A DNA stretch of 64,000 nt, from the NCBI RefSeq assembly GCF_002776525.5, contig NC_045453.1, forward strand, positions 35,755,757-35,819,756, written 5' to 3'. This DNA is from Piliocolobus tephrosceles. Its lineage: Eukaryota > Chordata > Mammalia > Primates > Cercopithecidae. Position numbers and translations under genes: made by a program. This document shows, one piece after another, positions 21,881-33,810 of this stretch. The first letter of the stretch is position 1. Each line of letters starts with the position of its first letter. Below the pieces are notes generated by a model. That model was not told where the DNA came from, made no database searches, and saw nothing but the letters and a program-made list of their open reading frames with translations.

Positions 21881-23302
21881 AAACAATCGCCTTCGAGGGA
21901 ATTCACTGCTGCCCGGAGGAGCTGCCCCACGTTTCCTCCACTGCAGGCTCTTCAAGCAGAGAACTTGCTGCACCTGCCCCTTCCGGCTGCTGCTCTTTAG
22001 TGAAGGGCTGTGGTGCCTGCATCATGACCATGCGTGTGGAGCCGCGTGACTCTGGTCTGGCTGGAGGCTGCTGCGTCTGTGGGACTGCAGCTGACCCTGA
22101 TGCAGTGCCCATGTGGGCCTGGAGTGGGGAGGTTCCCCCCTTAATCCTCAGGATGCGGTTCAATGACGGTCACTCCCCAGCAGAGAAGGTAGCCAGACGG
22201 GTGAGGGGAGCCAGGGCCCAGCCTGCAGGTGCAGCCCTCAGCCGGCCACCTGGCATGGAGTTTGCCAGGGACAGGGGCACAATGCCGAGGCTGGAGCATG
22301 GGTGGAGACCTCACCCTCAGCCTGCCAGGCAGTGTGTGTCTGGACAGCAGCAGGGCCCTGGACACGCCCCTCCCTCCCCAGCACGCCAGCCTCTGAGCGC
22401 GTCTGTTCATTTGTAATTATTTTGGAAACACCTGTTCAGCTACATGATGGGGGCAAGGTGTGGGGAGCGTCCTCTTTCCACAACACATTTTGCTGCTGCA
22501 GGCTGTACAGAGGCTGCTTAGTGACACTGCATCCTGGAGAGTTCATCTGTCCCCGTCCCCTCCTCTGTCCGCACAGCTGCATTCCCACACAATACCAATT
22601 AGCCACAGCATCACCACCACCTGTGCCGGAGACGTGTCCCTCACTGATAACCAGCAGGTTTGGGGGAGCCATGTACCCTCAAAGTTACCTTTTAAGCCTC
22701 ATTAAGCAGAAAATCAGAGCCGACTTGCCACACCCATGCTCACTGAAAGGTGCCGACCACCCCCATGCCCCACCCCGGGCTCCCAGCCCCTGCAGGAAGC
22801 CCCCCTTCTTCCTCTTGTCAAATCTGATGGCCCAGGAGGCCCAGCTGCTGGCTGAGCAGGGTGGGTCAGGTGCTGGGGCCGGCTGGGCCAGGTGGAGTCT
22901 TCCAGGGGTAAAATATTGGGACCCAGGAAGTGACTGAGGCTCAGGGGATGGAACCCCTGCCCCACCAACCTAGTTCTTAATCCCTTTCTGCAGAGCCAAT
23001 ACTTGCCACATTCTGCCATTCCGATCCTGACCAGGTGGCTGTCACCTCATGCACCAGCCCTTCCTCTGCCTCCAGTCTGCACTGAACGCTCTCACCCACC
23101 TTCCGGAACAGCCATGAGGCAGAGGTGACCCCACCCTGTGTGAGGCTCAGGCGTTTCTCCTGGGCTGACACCCCATTTCCTCCAGGCCACAGTCACGAGA
23201 TGCTCTTTGGTCCCGGGCCACATCTCTATACTGTGCGTCTTGGGGCGATGCTGCAGTGGGCACAGCTGTGGCCTCAGGGACTGACAGTAAAGTTTTATTT
23301 TA
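21881..23302. other. Unique noncoding DNA
   Basis: GC-rich with a small AT-rich patch (TTTGTAATTATTTTGG near 22410) that may be regulatory. A 211-codon plus frame (22302-22937) has no recognisable domain. Confidence 0.45.
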
Positions 23303-23601
23303 TTTGTAATATTTTTTGAGATGAAGTCTTGCTTTGTCGCCCAGGCTGGAGTGCAATGGCCACGATCTCGGCTCACTGCAACCTCTGCATCCCCAGTTCA
23401 AGCGATTCTCCTGCCTCAGCCTTCAGAGTAGCTGGGATTATGGGTGCACACCATGCCCAGCTAATTTTTTCCTTGTATTTTCAGTAGAGACTGGGTTTCA
23501 CCATGTTGGCCAGGCCGGTCTTGAACTCCTGACCTCAGGTGATCTGCCTGCCTTGGCCTCCCAAAGTGTTGGGATTACAGGTGTGAGCCACCGCGCCCAG
23601 C
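23303..23601 (-). mobile_element. Alu with imperfect target-site duplication
   Basis: Full-length inverted Alu. TGACAGTAAAGTTTTA before it and TGACAGTCAAGTTTTA after it form a 16-bp duplication with one mismatch. Confidence 0.93.
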
Positions 23602-24423
23602 CTGACAGTCAAGTTTTAAATCTGAGCTTTGGTGCTTTGGAAAGAGTAACCTTCTCCCCCAGCCTAGGTTTCTCCTGAAAAAATGGTCAATGGAATCCCA
23701 CAGGCCTGTTGTCTCCAGTCCACAGCTTCCATTTCAAAAGGCTCTGAAAATGGAAATGTTAAAAAAAACACTCATTTGATAGCAAAGCCTGCCCTGGAGT
23801 GACCCGAGGCCGGATGTGGCGTTCACCCCAGTTTCCCTTCCTGGGGGGAGAAAGCCTGAAGGGAGCCATGGCCGAAGGACCCCCACACCGAGGACAGGCC
23901 GCTATCCTCCCTTTTCCTCGCCCTCCTCTGTCTGTGTCTGGGTTCAGGGAGGCTCCATGTGCCTCTGGCTGTGACGTCTGCGAGTGGGCTGTGCCCTGGG
24001 TGCCACGCAGCCTTCCTGCCAGGCAATGAGGACACACTGGCCTGCTCCCATCTTCCCTTCCCTCTCTATGCTCACCCCTCCAATGGGCGCACTCATAGTT
24101 GGGGACAGCCCGGGAACCTCCAAAGCTCTGACTCTCTCTTCTCCTTCCAGAAAGGGTTACAGGACCTGACCTCTGGGGCACCCAACTCATTCTGTTTGCC
24201 AGAGCTTTCCAGGTTTTAAGACTGAAAGGGCTGTGTCCTGGGAATTAGAATGGTGGCTCCCATCTCACCTCGGTGAAACACACAAGGCAAACTCGACAGA
24301 AAGGGAAGGAGGGCCCCAGAGATCTCTCAGGGCTGGGGGCGGAGGGATGTGGGGGCAGCAGGCTGTCCTGGCAGGTCAGGGTTGTGCTGTAACAGGATGA
24401 AGGCGAGGGGGCTGGAAACCCAC
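23602..24423. other. Unique noncoding DNA
   Basis: No recognised gene or repeat. Confidence 0.5.
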
Positions 24424-25170
24424 ACAGAAAGAGAGCTGTATGCAACACCACACCACAAACATGCTTATATATGCACACACGGACACACCCCACATGCATG
24501 CACACACATGAAAGCACCCGACATGCATGCACACACACCTCACACATGCATACACACCCCCACATGTATGCACACACGCCACACACATGTGCACACTCCC
24601 TCATGTATGCACACACACCACACATATGCACACACACACCCCCCGCATACACACACATCTCACGCATGCACACACACCTCGCACATGCACACACACTGCA
24701 CATACACGCAGACACACCACACATGTGCACACACACCCCACATGCAAGTACACACCCCCACACACATGCACACCCCCCCCACATGCATGCACACACCGCA
24801 CATATGCACACCCCCACATGCATGCACACACCACACATGTGCACACACATGCACACCCCCACATGCATGCACACACNNNNNNNNNNACCACACATGTGCA
24901 CACACATGCACACCCCCACATGCATGCACACACACCACACATGTGCACACACATGCACACCACCACATGCATGCACACACCACACATGTGCACACACATG
25001 CACACCACCACATGCATGCACACACACCACCCATATGCAGACACACACACACACACCACATATGGACGCATGCACACACACATCATATATGCACACATGT
25101 ACACACAGGTACACCACATGGACACACACATACAGCACACACAGACACACATATACAGACACAAACACAA
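24424..25170. repeat. Composite CA/CATG array
   Basis: About 740 bp of alternating purine-pyrimidine sequence dominated by CACACA and CATGCATGCACAC. In 24815-25025 a higher-order unit of about 47 bp (CACATGTGCACACACATGCA plus CACCCCCACATGCATG-like) repeats. Long frames through it encode only His/Thr or Cys/Val repeats and are not genes. Confidence 0.95.
24877..24886. other. Assembly gap, 10 N
   Basis: Ten N within the CA/CATG array, where assembly would be expected to collapse or break. Confidence 0.99.
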
Positions 25171-26779
25171 GTTTGGGTAACACACTTGGGCAGAGATAAT
25201 TTTTGCCGCATCAGATGTCTCAAGACTAGGCTGACGACAGGCGGTCGGTTGCCCCACCGGGGCCAGTCTTTTCTTTCCAGACCCGCCAGGCCTTCCACAA
25301 GCCAGATGGAACCAGTGGCCAGGGGCTTGAGCCTCACTATACATTTGGGATATTTTTAAAAGCATGGGTTGACGGTTAGGGGAGCAGAGCTACCCAGACA
25401 AGAGGGGCGCACTGCAGAAGCACCCCATCTTCTGCAGAGAACGTTGAGAGAGGAGGAGGAGGCAGCGGGAGGGGAAGGGGAGGGGGAACAGGGGAGTGCA
25501 AGCCCAATGCTTTTCCTTCTGTTAGTGCTCTGGAAGCTGCTAAGGCAGAGGGCAGGAGAGCAGACGGCCTTGGATGCATCTGCTCATTGTGGAAACACCG
25601 CTGAGGCCACCACCCTGAGGGTGGATCCAGAGTAAAAGCAGGGGCGTGCTTTTCTCCTCCTGGCAGGAGGTGCTTATTTTGGAAACCCAGATTCCTGAAT
25701 GTGAAATCAACACCTTCCCCTTTGTCTATAGTCCTTGAAATGAAAGCGAGGGCTTCACCAACTTCTCAGCTGAGGGCCATGGGGACACTCTCTGGCAGGT
25801 GTGATGGTTCTGCCCAGGGGCTTGGTTAGTGTGGGGTCTGGAGAACGCGCTTCTCCCCTCTGTTTCTTCCACCAGCAGCCTGGGCCTGTTGGCACTCACT
25901 GGCTCGTGGTCAGTGGGTTTCGGAATCCCAGCCCCTAAAGCTGTGGGTGTGTTCATGTACGGAGCACCCTTGCGACGAGTCTCTCGCCAGTTTGCATTAC
26001 GTGGGCCCACCGGGACGCACCGCCCCAGGAGTCTGCTGGGCTGTGGAGGATGGTTTTTTTTTCCGTGCGTGAAACGCATGGACCGTTTGACCCTGTAACT
26101 TTGGTAGCTTTGGTGTCCTCTGTGGTCGGAAAGCAGGAAGTGCTGGGGGCTGGGAGCAGCTCCAGATGCCAAGAGCGCGTAGAGGCTCTGGACAACGGCG
26201 ACAAAAACGCGTCCTGTCAGATGCCTTGTGGCCATCAGAGAGCACCGTGGGTCCTGTCTGTGTCTCGGGGTTTGCAGCCACAGATCCGGACTGGTGGAGG
26301 CCTCATTAGGACAGCAAGGGCCGCCCACGTGCACGGGGAGATTGGCCTCACGTCAGGGCGAATCAGGGGGTCCCAGGGGAGCAACTGACTGTGGGCTCAT
26401 TACTCTTGACAAAACCCAGCTTGGAGGCAAAACGAGGCTGGCTAGGAAGAGGTGCAGACATTCTCTGAGGTGCACTTTAGCCAAGATCACGGTCCCGTCC
26501 CCTGGGGTCCCAGGTGGGGCAGGCACGCTTGGTAGCCCTGTGTGTCTACAGCAACAGAGACCATTGGCAGGCCCGTGTGCCGCTCTGCGCTGTTTCTGAC
26601 CACCATGGCCCCCAGAAACGCACGCAGAGGCAGCTTGCCTGCAAGGGTGGCTCTCGGAGGATGCCCACAGACGCCTGGGCAAAGACACGCCAGGGAAGGA
26701 CAGAGACAGGAGAGTCCACACTGGTGTGCTCAGAGACCCCCTTCCATCTATGCCCCTCAGAGGGGCTCCTCCTCTTATG
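25171..26779. other. Unique noncoding DNA
   Basis: GC-rich; a purine-only tract at about 25447-25493 (GAGGAGGAGG, GGGGAAGGGGAGGGGG) could form a G-quadruplex or triplex. A 202-codon minus frame (25726-26334) has no recognisable domain. Confidence 0.45.
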
Positions 26780-27560
26780 TTAACTTCAAGGATAATTCTG
26801 ACTGTCTTCCCATTCAGCTACTACACAACAGCTTTTATACATTTATGTGAGTAAATATGCCTCAGGCACGTCAGATTGGAAATAATACAGCATAAACCAC
26901 TTTTTACAACAAGTAAAACAGTTGAATCAAAGGTGACTTTGCTAATTGTTTGAACCTTTTCTGCACTCGGGGTAGCACAGGTTTTGTCCTTTTGGGATAA
27001 AATTTGCAAATGCACATCAACTTTCTAATTTTACGAAACAGACTTTGGTTGGAGTATTGGAACACAGTATCCAGGGTTATGAGTTCCAAGAGGTAATTGT
27101 TGGAGAAATAATTTAATACATCACAAATCCCTCTATTTCCATCTCTTCAAATGGGATGCCAAAAGCGATTAAAGACTAAAAACATATCACAAGCAAATTC
27201 ACATTAGAAAATTGCTGTAATCACTCTGACGGATTAAGCAGGGTTGAGGAGCCTCTGGCGGCTGGTTCCAACAGGAGGTCTTCGGAGAGCGATGGGGAAG
27301 CCAGAGTGGCTCTGGGGTCGGAGACCGTTTGTGCATTTCACCCATCCTTTCAGGAGAACGGTGTTTGTCCCTTATGAAGAGGTGCCTCTTCTCATGTTCC
27401 CATCCTGCAAGGGAAACAGACACGCTCATTTGGTAATGTGAGCATCTGTAAGGCAGGCGGCTGGTCATTGGCTTAACCATAAGGTAAAACAAAGTTCCCC
27501 AACGAGTCTAGTGACAGCTGCGCTCATGAAAAAAAAATCCCATCGTTGGGATGAAATTAT
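26780..27560. promoter_or_regulatory. Candidate enhancer cluster
   Basis: Roughly 780 bp of AT-rich, repeat-free sequence lies between GC-rich flanks, with GCTAATTGTTTG near 26940, AGAAATAATTTAATAC near 27104 and AGCGATTAAAG near 27163. It is among the longest such blocks in the window and probably regulatory. It encodes no recognisable protein. Confidence 0.4.
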
Positions 27561-27981
27561 CAGCTAAAGGAAGCTGTTGGAAGCCAGCGTGCCTGGTCGA
27601 CCAGGGTCTGTGCATGAACTTCTGTGGGCTGGATGGACCCAGTGGCATCGGACAGGCCCTAGGGTGGAGTTGGAGCTGGGGCAGTTCTGCCCTGACATAG
27701 GAGGCCAATTGTCTGTTACTGAAAACCAGGGATGCAGTTTCAGGTGAGTGAATTTCTTAACTGGGGGAAGCAAAGCTCTTTGTAACACACTGGGCACCAT
27801 CGGAACCAAGAGTGCTAGGGCCACGGTGCCTCACCCAGGAGGTAGGAAAGTCCATGGCAGCTTGGTTTCAGGCAGGAAACTGCATTTTAAGGGCTGCCTT
27901 GTCTGAAGTATGCTGACCACGGGGCATCCAAACGTGCGGAAATGCAGGAGAAGCGTCTGTCTCTTTAAGAAATGAAAAAAG
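27561..27981. other. Unique noncoding DNA
   Basis: No recognised gene or repeat. Confidence 0.5.
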
Positions 27982-28322
27982 GGCCGGGCGCGGTGGCTCA
28001 AGCCTGTAATTCCAGCACTTTGGGAGGCCGAGGTGGGTGGATCACAAGGTCAGGAGATCGAGACCATCCTGGCTAACACGGTGAAACCCCATCTCTACTA
28101 AAAATATATAAAAAAAAAAAAATTAGCCGGGCGTGGTGGCGGGTGCTTGTAGTCCCAGCTACTTGGGAGGCTGAGGCAGGAGAATGGCGTGAACNNNNNN
28201 NNNNNNNNNNNNNNNNNNNNNNNNNNNNNNNNNNNNNNNNNNNNNNNNNNNNNNNNNNNNNNNNNNNNNNNNNNNNNNNNNNNNNNNNNNNNNNCAAAAA
28301 AAAAAAAAAAAAAAAAAAAAAG
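27982..28322 (+). mobile_element. AluY interrupted by an assembly gap
   Basis: Sense Alu with the GGCTCAAGCCTG head. Its right arm is replaced by 100 N (28195-28294), after which the A tail resumes. AGAAATGAAAAAAG on both sides is the target-site duplication. Confidence 0.95.
28195..28294. other. Assembly gap, 100 N
   Basis: Placeholder gap inside the right arm of an Alu. The missing Alu segment would be about 75-80 bp. Confidence 0.99.
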
Positions 28323-28614
28323 AAATGAAAAAAGGAGAGGTCCTGTGAACCCCTTGTTTGTTTTTTAACCTGCTGGGCCCTCTATTTTTACCCAGCAAGC
28401 TGGAGAGTCCCTGGGGAGCAAGGGAGCAGGCATGGCCATCAGTGCGTGAAGACATGAGTGGGACCTAGTCAGGCAACCTGCGCCTCCTGACCCCAGCGAG
28501 GGACTCTTACAGAGCCACTGGGCTCGGAGAAGCCTGTCCCAAGCTTCCACAAACTAGGCTTCACAAAAGGACCCCTTTCCAAAGAGAGGCCAAGCCATTA
28601 AGAGAATGGGTCTT
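28323..28614. other. Unique noncoding DNA
   Basis: Nothing recognised. Confidence 0.5.
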
Positions 28615-28920
28615 GGCCAGGTGCGGTGGCTCACACCTGTAATCCCAGCACTTTGGGAGGCTGAGGCAGGTGGATCACTTGAGGTCAGGACTTCAAGACC
28701 AGCCTGGGCAACATGGCAAAATGACATCTCTACTAAAAACACACAAATTAGCTGAGCATGATGGCACGCGTCTATAATCTCAGTTCCTCAGGAGGTTGAA
28801 GCAGAAGAATAGCTTGAACCCAGGAGGCAGAGGTTGCAGTGAGCAGAGATCACACCACTGCACTTCAGCCTGGGCAACACAGTGAGACTCCGTCTCAAAA
28901 AAAAAAAAGAAAAAAAAAGA
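28615..28920 (+). mobile_element. Alu
   Basis: Full-length sense Alu (GGCCAGGTGCGGTGGCTCAC head), with a diverged body and an A-rich tail interrupted by G. Confidence 0.94.
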
Positions 28921-29679
28921 TCTGTGAGTCGCTCAAGCAGCAGCCAGCAGGGCCCATACCTTTACTCTGCGGCTACAGGAGGAAGAAGGCAGCATGGCTC
29001 CCAGACAAACCCCTTGGCGGGGCTGGAGGACCCGAGGCAGTCACTACACTGGACTGACTTTGGGGAGTTCACCTGGTAATCTGCTGTCTCCTGTTTCCTA
29101 GGCTTGGGTGTGGTTGGCATGTGTGAGGCTGGAGGGGCGTGTGGACCCAGTGATTCAGTGGGTACAGCCTCTGCCTTTCCTGCTGCCGGCCCAGGCCCCA
29201 GCCCCAGCCCGTACTTTGGAGAAAGGCTCTTTGGAGAAAGGCTCGGTGAATCAGGATTGGAAGAAAAACAAGGATGGGGCATTTCCTATTTGCCCAGTTC
29301 TAGAATGGACTCCCTGAGTCCATGGCATTTCCCGGTTATTATTAAACAAAGAGAAAGAAGCAAGGAGCACTTTGTATGCTTGGCATTTTCACAGCCGAGA
29401 GCTGCAAAACCCGAGGCTGCCAAACCACGCGTGGTCACTGAACATTGAAACGCATTGAAATATGGCTGGTATGAACAGAGCTGGGCTTTAAGGGCAAAAC
29501 ACATGCTGGAACTTGAAGACTTAGTGCCAAGAAAGTAAAACATTGAATAATTTTAAATGTTGATGACACACTGGCATCGTATTTTGGATGTGTTGGGATA
29601 AGTATTAAGTTATCAATAAAAGTAATTTCACCTGCTTCTATTTCCTTTTTTAATATGGCCACTTGAAAATGTAAAATTC
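28921..29679. other. Unique noncoding DNA
   Basis: No gene recognised. A 14-bp repeat (GGAGAAAGGCTCTT-like) occurs twice near 29218-29245. 29460-29680 is AT-rich. Confidence 0.45.
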
Positions 29680-29974
29680 GGCCGGGCGCGGTGGCTCAAG
29701 CCTGTAATCCCAGCACTTTGGGAGGCCGAGACGGGCGGATCACGAGGTCAGGAGATCGAGACCATCCTGGCCAACATGGTGAAACCCCGTCTCTACTAAA
29801 AAATACAAAAAAACTAGCCAGGCGAGGTGGCGGGCGCCTGTAGTCCCAGCCACTGGGGAGGCTGAGGTAGGAGAATGGCATAAACCCGGGAGGCGGAGCT
29901 TGCAGTGAGCTGAGATCCGGCCACTGCACTCCAGCGACAGAGCGAGACTCCGTCTCAAAAAAAAAAAAAAAAAA
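29680..29974 (+). mobile_element. Young Old World monkey-type AluY
   Basis: Full-length sense Alu with GGCTCAAGCCTG, GAGACGGGCGGATCACGAGG and GATCCGGCCACTGC. Exact 15-bp target-site duplication GAAAATGTAAAATTC on both sides. Confidence 0.96.
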
Positions 29975-30127
29975 GAAAATGTAAAATTCTGCACACGACC
30001 ACATTCTCTACGCACAGCAACACTGGTCACAGGGGGTGGTGTGAACACCTTGGTTCTGGGGACGTGGCCTTCTGCCTCCCACAGTCTGCACATCTCCAAC
30101 TAGGAGGAATCTAAAGGGAAGCATCTT

Positions 30128-30446
30128 AGCCAGACCTGGTGGCTCAGCCTATAATCCCAGCACTTACTTGGGAGGCCGAGGCAGGCAGACCACTTGAGGT
30201 CAGGAGTTCAAGACCAGCCTGGCCAACATGGTAAAGCCCCATCTCTACGAAAAATACAAAAATTAGCCAGGCGTGGTGGCACACATCTGTAGTCCCACTG
30301 ACTAGGGAGGGCTGAGGCAGGAGAATCACTTGAACCTGGGAGGCAGAGGCTGCAGTGAGCCAAGCCAAGATTGTGCCACTGCACTCCAGCCTCCGTGATG
30401 GAGCGAAACTCTGTCTTAAAAACAAAACAAAACAAAACAAAAACAG
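30128..30446 (+). mobile_element. Alu
   Basis: Sense Alu with a damaged head (AGACCTGGTGGCTCAGCC) and an AAAAC-repeat tail. Confidence 0.92.
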
Positions 30447-30884
30447 GGTGAGTGTCTTGAAAAGCTCTTCCGTGTTTGATTCTTTCCTGAGTGTTGGGGG
30501 AAGGGTGGCCCCTGGTGGGTGGTGATGGTGAAGTTCTTTCGGGGTGATCCCCAGCCATTCTCAACACACCTGCAGGAGCACAGCCGTCAGAGAAAAGACG
30601 AGCAGACCCCCACGTTTCTCGGGAGACACGGGCTTGCACAGGCACCCACGTGGGTTCTATTTTGCTGTTTGCCAGATGTGGGCACACGGGCCGTGGAGGG
30701 CTGTCTTGGAATGAGAAGATCCTTGGGCAAACCTGAGAAAGGCCAAATGGCACCGAGATAGCCCTGGTGGCTTCACGAGCAGCCACTGCAGAGAAGGCGA
30801 GCTAATTGTTCTCTGAAACACCACTCTCCACTCAGGCCAGGTGAGAGGCATGCAAACTTTTGTAGAACAGTAGAAAAACAGCTT
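30447..30884. other. Unique noncoding DNA
   Basis: No recognised gene or repeat. Confidence 0.5.
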
Positions 30885-31640
30885 TGTCATGTACAGAAAG
30901 GTTTAAATGTAACTTGAGTTTTTATTTAAGTTATCGGAATAATTTTGATTAGTGAAGTAGTTCTTTCATAAACTTATTCTCCACCCAAAGAGGGAAAGAG
31001 AGATTTTTTTCCTCTACTCTTTTCCTTACGATTTCACACATTTGCTATAATAAGTGGTTGCTTTTGGATCAGTTTTAGCATCTCAGAGACTCTTCAGACT
31101 CTGGTTTAGAGTGGACACAATGCTCTGAAAAATGAAATTATGGTGAATTCAGCTACAAATGAACACTAAATATGAACGTTTGATATTAAAATTTAACCAC
31201 ATTGTTTTTATAAAATAAATGGAAATAAAATGCTTTATTCTGAATATAAATGACGTACCAATGTCTCTGATTTTTTTTTTTATATCTCTGATTTTAACCA
31301 GAATAAATACCCCTGTTTCGAATTCTGATAAGCAGGTAATTTATTTAAGATCACGTTGAAATGTCCTAGATGTGAAGGACATTTGAGTTTCCAGCTTTCC
31401 CACTTCATCTAAAAGGGGAAACACGTAGTCTGGCACTCAGCTTTTCGAATGTGCAAAACTGATAAACTAGTCCGTTAGAGGGGGGAAAAAAGACAAGGAA
31501 ATAAAAGTGGAAATTAGCAGAAACCAGTATTAGGCACATGTCTTTATGAATAAGACTTAACCATACACTTCATTTTACAAGTACAGAAGGCCCTCTGGAA
31601 TGTATTAATTAAAGTTAAACGCTGTAGACAGGCGCGTTGC
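30885..31640. promoter_or_regulatory. Candidate enhancer block 3' of BHLHE23
   Basis: About 750 bp of AT-rich, repeat-free sequence abruptly borders GC-rich DNA, directly downstream of BHLHE23. It contains several homeodomain-type cores (for example ATTAATTAAAG near 31602) and no open frame of note. This texture is typical of deeply conserved noncoding elements around developmental regulators. Conservation itself cannot be checked here. Confidence 0.5.
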
Positions 31641-32820
31641 AGGGCGGCGGCCCTCTCGCCTTGGCATTACCGACAGCCGAGGAAATTGGGTTAATAAAGC
31701 CGGACACTGCGGCGCGGCCGCGGGACGCAAACAGACGCGCACAGCTGGGTCCCCGGGGGCGCTCTGCCCGGCTCCCTGGACCCCGACGGTGGCAGAGCTG
31801 GGAGCTGCGCGGCGCATCTCCGTCCGCATCGCAGCAGCTTACTCACCCGTAGCCCGGCCTCCTCCCTCCGAAGCGCGAGGGATCGGCAGGGAGGGGGCTT
31901 TGCTGGACACCAGGGCTAGACGACGGGGCCCTCCCCCGACCGTCCAGGGTTAAGTAGGGCGCGGGCTGTTAGGACCCTCCTCCACGCAGCCCTCGAGGCA
32001 GAGGGCCCGCAAGGCGGTCTCCATCCGACTCCACCGCGCGGACGTTCCGGGCAGGGGATGGCGGCGGTGGGGGAGGCCAGGGGACGTTCAGGGGACAAAT
32101 CCCGCAGACCTCGAGGCAGCCGGCGCCGATGTCCACTTCCCAAATGAACAGAACAAACTCCTACTTGGAAAAGACCGAAAGCTCTTCGCCCGGGGTCTTC
32201 CTGCGCCCGCGGTCCGGCTCCGCTGCAAACGGCCATCGTGGGCTCTCCTCAGGGCTGCGGAGTCTCGGAGTCACGAGGTGGGAGGTGCCGGCCACGCGCG
32301 TCCTCGGGAACAGAGCACTGCCCTGCAGTTTAGCACGAAGGGCCGACTGGAGCGAGAGCGCGAGGCCCACTGCGAGAGGATCGCGAGCCACTAAGTCCGA
32401 CCTTGCTTAGTCTCCACCCTCCGTGCGCCTCGGGCCAAGACCTCCTGTTCGGGATCTGACCAGTGCCCGTCCTCGCCGGCCCTGGGACGCTGCGGTGGTC
32501 TTCTTTTGGGGGCGAGCGGCAGTGCCCGAAGAATGCTGTACCCACCCCGTTCCTAGCCTTGCTGGGTCCCGACAATGCCCAGTGGGTGCCGCGAGTTCCG
32601 GGGCGCAGAATACAGCCTCCGGCTCTGGAGTTCAATCCCGCGTCCCGATGGCTTTGGCGCTTCCCGCTGCGCCAAACTGTTCACTGCGCACAGGCTGGAA
32701 GCGAGGTCGGGCCGCCTCCTCCCCGTCTGCAAGGTCCCTCCAGGCCTTTCCTGTCCGGGCAGAGCGACAGTCACAGGGGAGATCAGAGGACGCGTGCGGG
32801 TGGGGCGCGGGCCCGCGCGG

Positions 32821-33498
32821 TCACGGCTTCTCGTGACAGTGTTTGCAAAGGGCGGAGGGCGTCCCGGAGAAGGCGGCGCACTTGTCAGGGCAGGGCCCCA
32901 GCGCGGCGCCCGCCGAGAAGGGGCACACGGTGGCCTGGCCAAAGGGCGTCAAGGGCGCGGCGGCCACGGGCGCAGCCAGGCCCTGGCCCTGGTTGAGGAA
33001 GGCCACCAGGCGCCGCATCTCGTCCAGGGCCTGCGCCTGCATGAGGATGTAGTTCTTGGCGAGCAGCAGCGTGGCGATCTTGGAGAGCTTGCGCACCGAC
33101 GGGCTGTGCGCGTAGGGGATGACTGCCCGCAGCCCGTCCAGCGCGTCGTTTAGGTCGTGCATGCGCCGCCGCTCGCGCGCGTTGATGCTGAGCCGCAGGG
33201 ACCGTTGCTCTCGGGGCCGCCGCCGCCCATCCCCAGCGCCCCGCGGCCCGCGCCGCCGCCGCCGCTGCTCGAAGGCGTCATCCTCGTCGCCGCTCTGTTC
33301 GCCGCTGCTCTCCGCCGCCGGAGCTGGGGCGCCAGGTGCGGGCGCCGTGGGTAGATCGCCGCCCGGGCCCGGAGCGCCGTAGCCGCGGGCCGCTTCGGGA
33401 CCTCGCGCCGCCCCGTAGGCGAGACCCGCAGCCGCCGCCGCGTAGCCGTGGCTCAGTGCCAGGTACGCGTCCCCCGACAGCGACTTCAGCTCGGCCAT
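32821..33498 (-). CDS. BHLHE23: BHLHE23, class E basic helix-loop-helix transcription factor
   Basis: This is a single uninterrupted 225-residue reading frame. BHLHE23 is a nuclear Olig/BHLHE22-family bHLH factor, known mainly as a transcriptional repressor in retina (rod bipolar cells), brain and pancreas. Visible in the protein: an Ala-rich N-terminus (about 20-32), a Pro/Ala/Gly linker (41-62), an acidic stretch (SGEQSGDEDD, 65-74), an Arg-rich run (79-95), then the bHLH. The bHLH has its basic region with NARERRRMHDLN at 106-117, helix 1 to about 128, a loop HSPSVRKLSK (131-140) and helix 2 to about 157. The C-terminal tail contains a Cys cluster (C203, C207, C218, C221) and ends HEKP. 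The ATG at 33498 lies in a strong Kozak context (GCCATGG). An in-frame ATG 16 codons upstream (33546) has a weak context and would give 241 residues. Length and domain order fit the known 225-residue human protein. No intron is needed. No damage is seen. Confidence 0.97.
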   Translation of the reverse strand: MAELKSLSGDAYLALSHGYAAAAAGLAYGAARGPEAARGYGAPGPGGDLPTAPAPGAPAPAAESSGEQSGDEDDAFEQRRRRRGPRGAGDGRRRPREQRSLRLSINARERRRMHDLNDALDGLRAVIPYAHSPSVRKLSKIATLLLAKNYILMQAQALDEMRRLVAFLNQGQGLAAPVAAAPLTPFGQATVCPFSAGAALGPCPDKCAAFSGTPSALCKHCHEKP

Positions 33499-33810
33499 GG
33501 CCGCGCCGCCTGGGCTCGGGGGCTCGCCGGGAGGGCGGATGCTCATGCGGGTGAGCCACCCCCAGGCCCGCCCGAGCCCGCCGCTGCAGCTGCGATGCGG
33601 CGTCCGGCTCTGCGCGTCGGTCCGGCCTGCCTCGGAGTCCCAGAGCCTCGGAGCCCGCTGCCTCCTCCGCCTCTTCCTTCTCTCCCACCTCCTCTCCCTC
33701 CCAGCCGTGGTGCGCAGGGGGCGGGCTCTACCGCCCACTCGCCCCCGTTTCGGTTTTAAGCCGCGGAGGCGCCCGGTGGGACTTCGCTGCTGTCCAATCG
33801 GGGGACCGGG
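33499..33810 (-). promoter_or_regulatory. BHLHE23: BHLHE23 5'UTR and core promoter
   Basis: Reading on the minus strand, a CCAAT box (plus-strand CCAAT at 33794-33798) lies about 40 bp upstream of a TATA-like CTTAAAA (33754-33760). A GC box (plus-strand GGGGGCGGG, about 33717-33725) follows. This spacing would place transcription start near 33725 and give a 5'UTR of about 230 nt. An E-box CAGCTG lies in the predicted 5'UTR at 33587-33592. The motifs are seen directly; the start site is inferred. Confidence 0.6.

Noticed and set aside
24245..25365. Open frames up to 336 codons, His/Thr- or Cys/Val-rich
   Set aside because: They are pure products of the CA/CATG array and even cross an N gap. 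They are not genes.
32575..33153. 192-codon plus-strand frame antisense to BHLHE23
   Set aside because: Shadow frame of a CpG-rich coding sequence; no family resemblance and no independent promoter.
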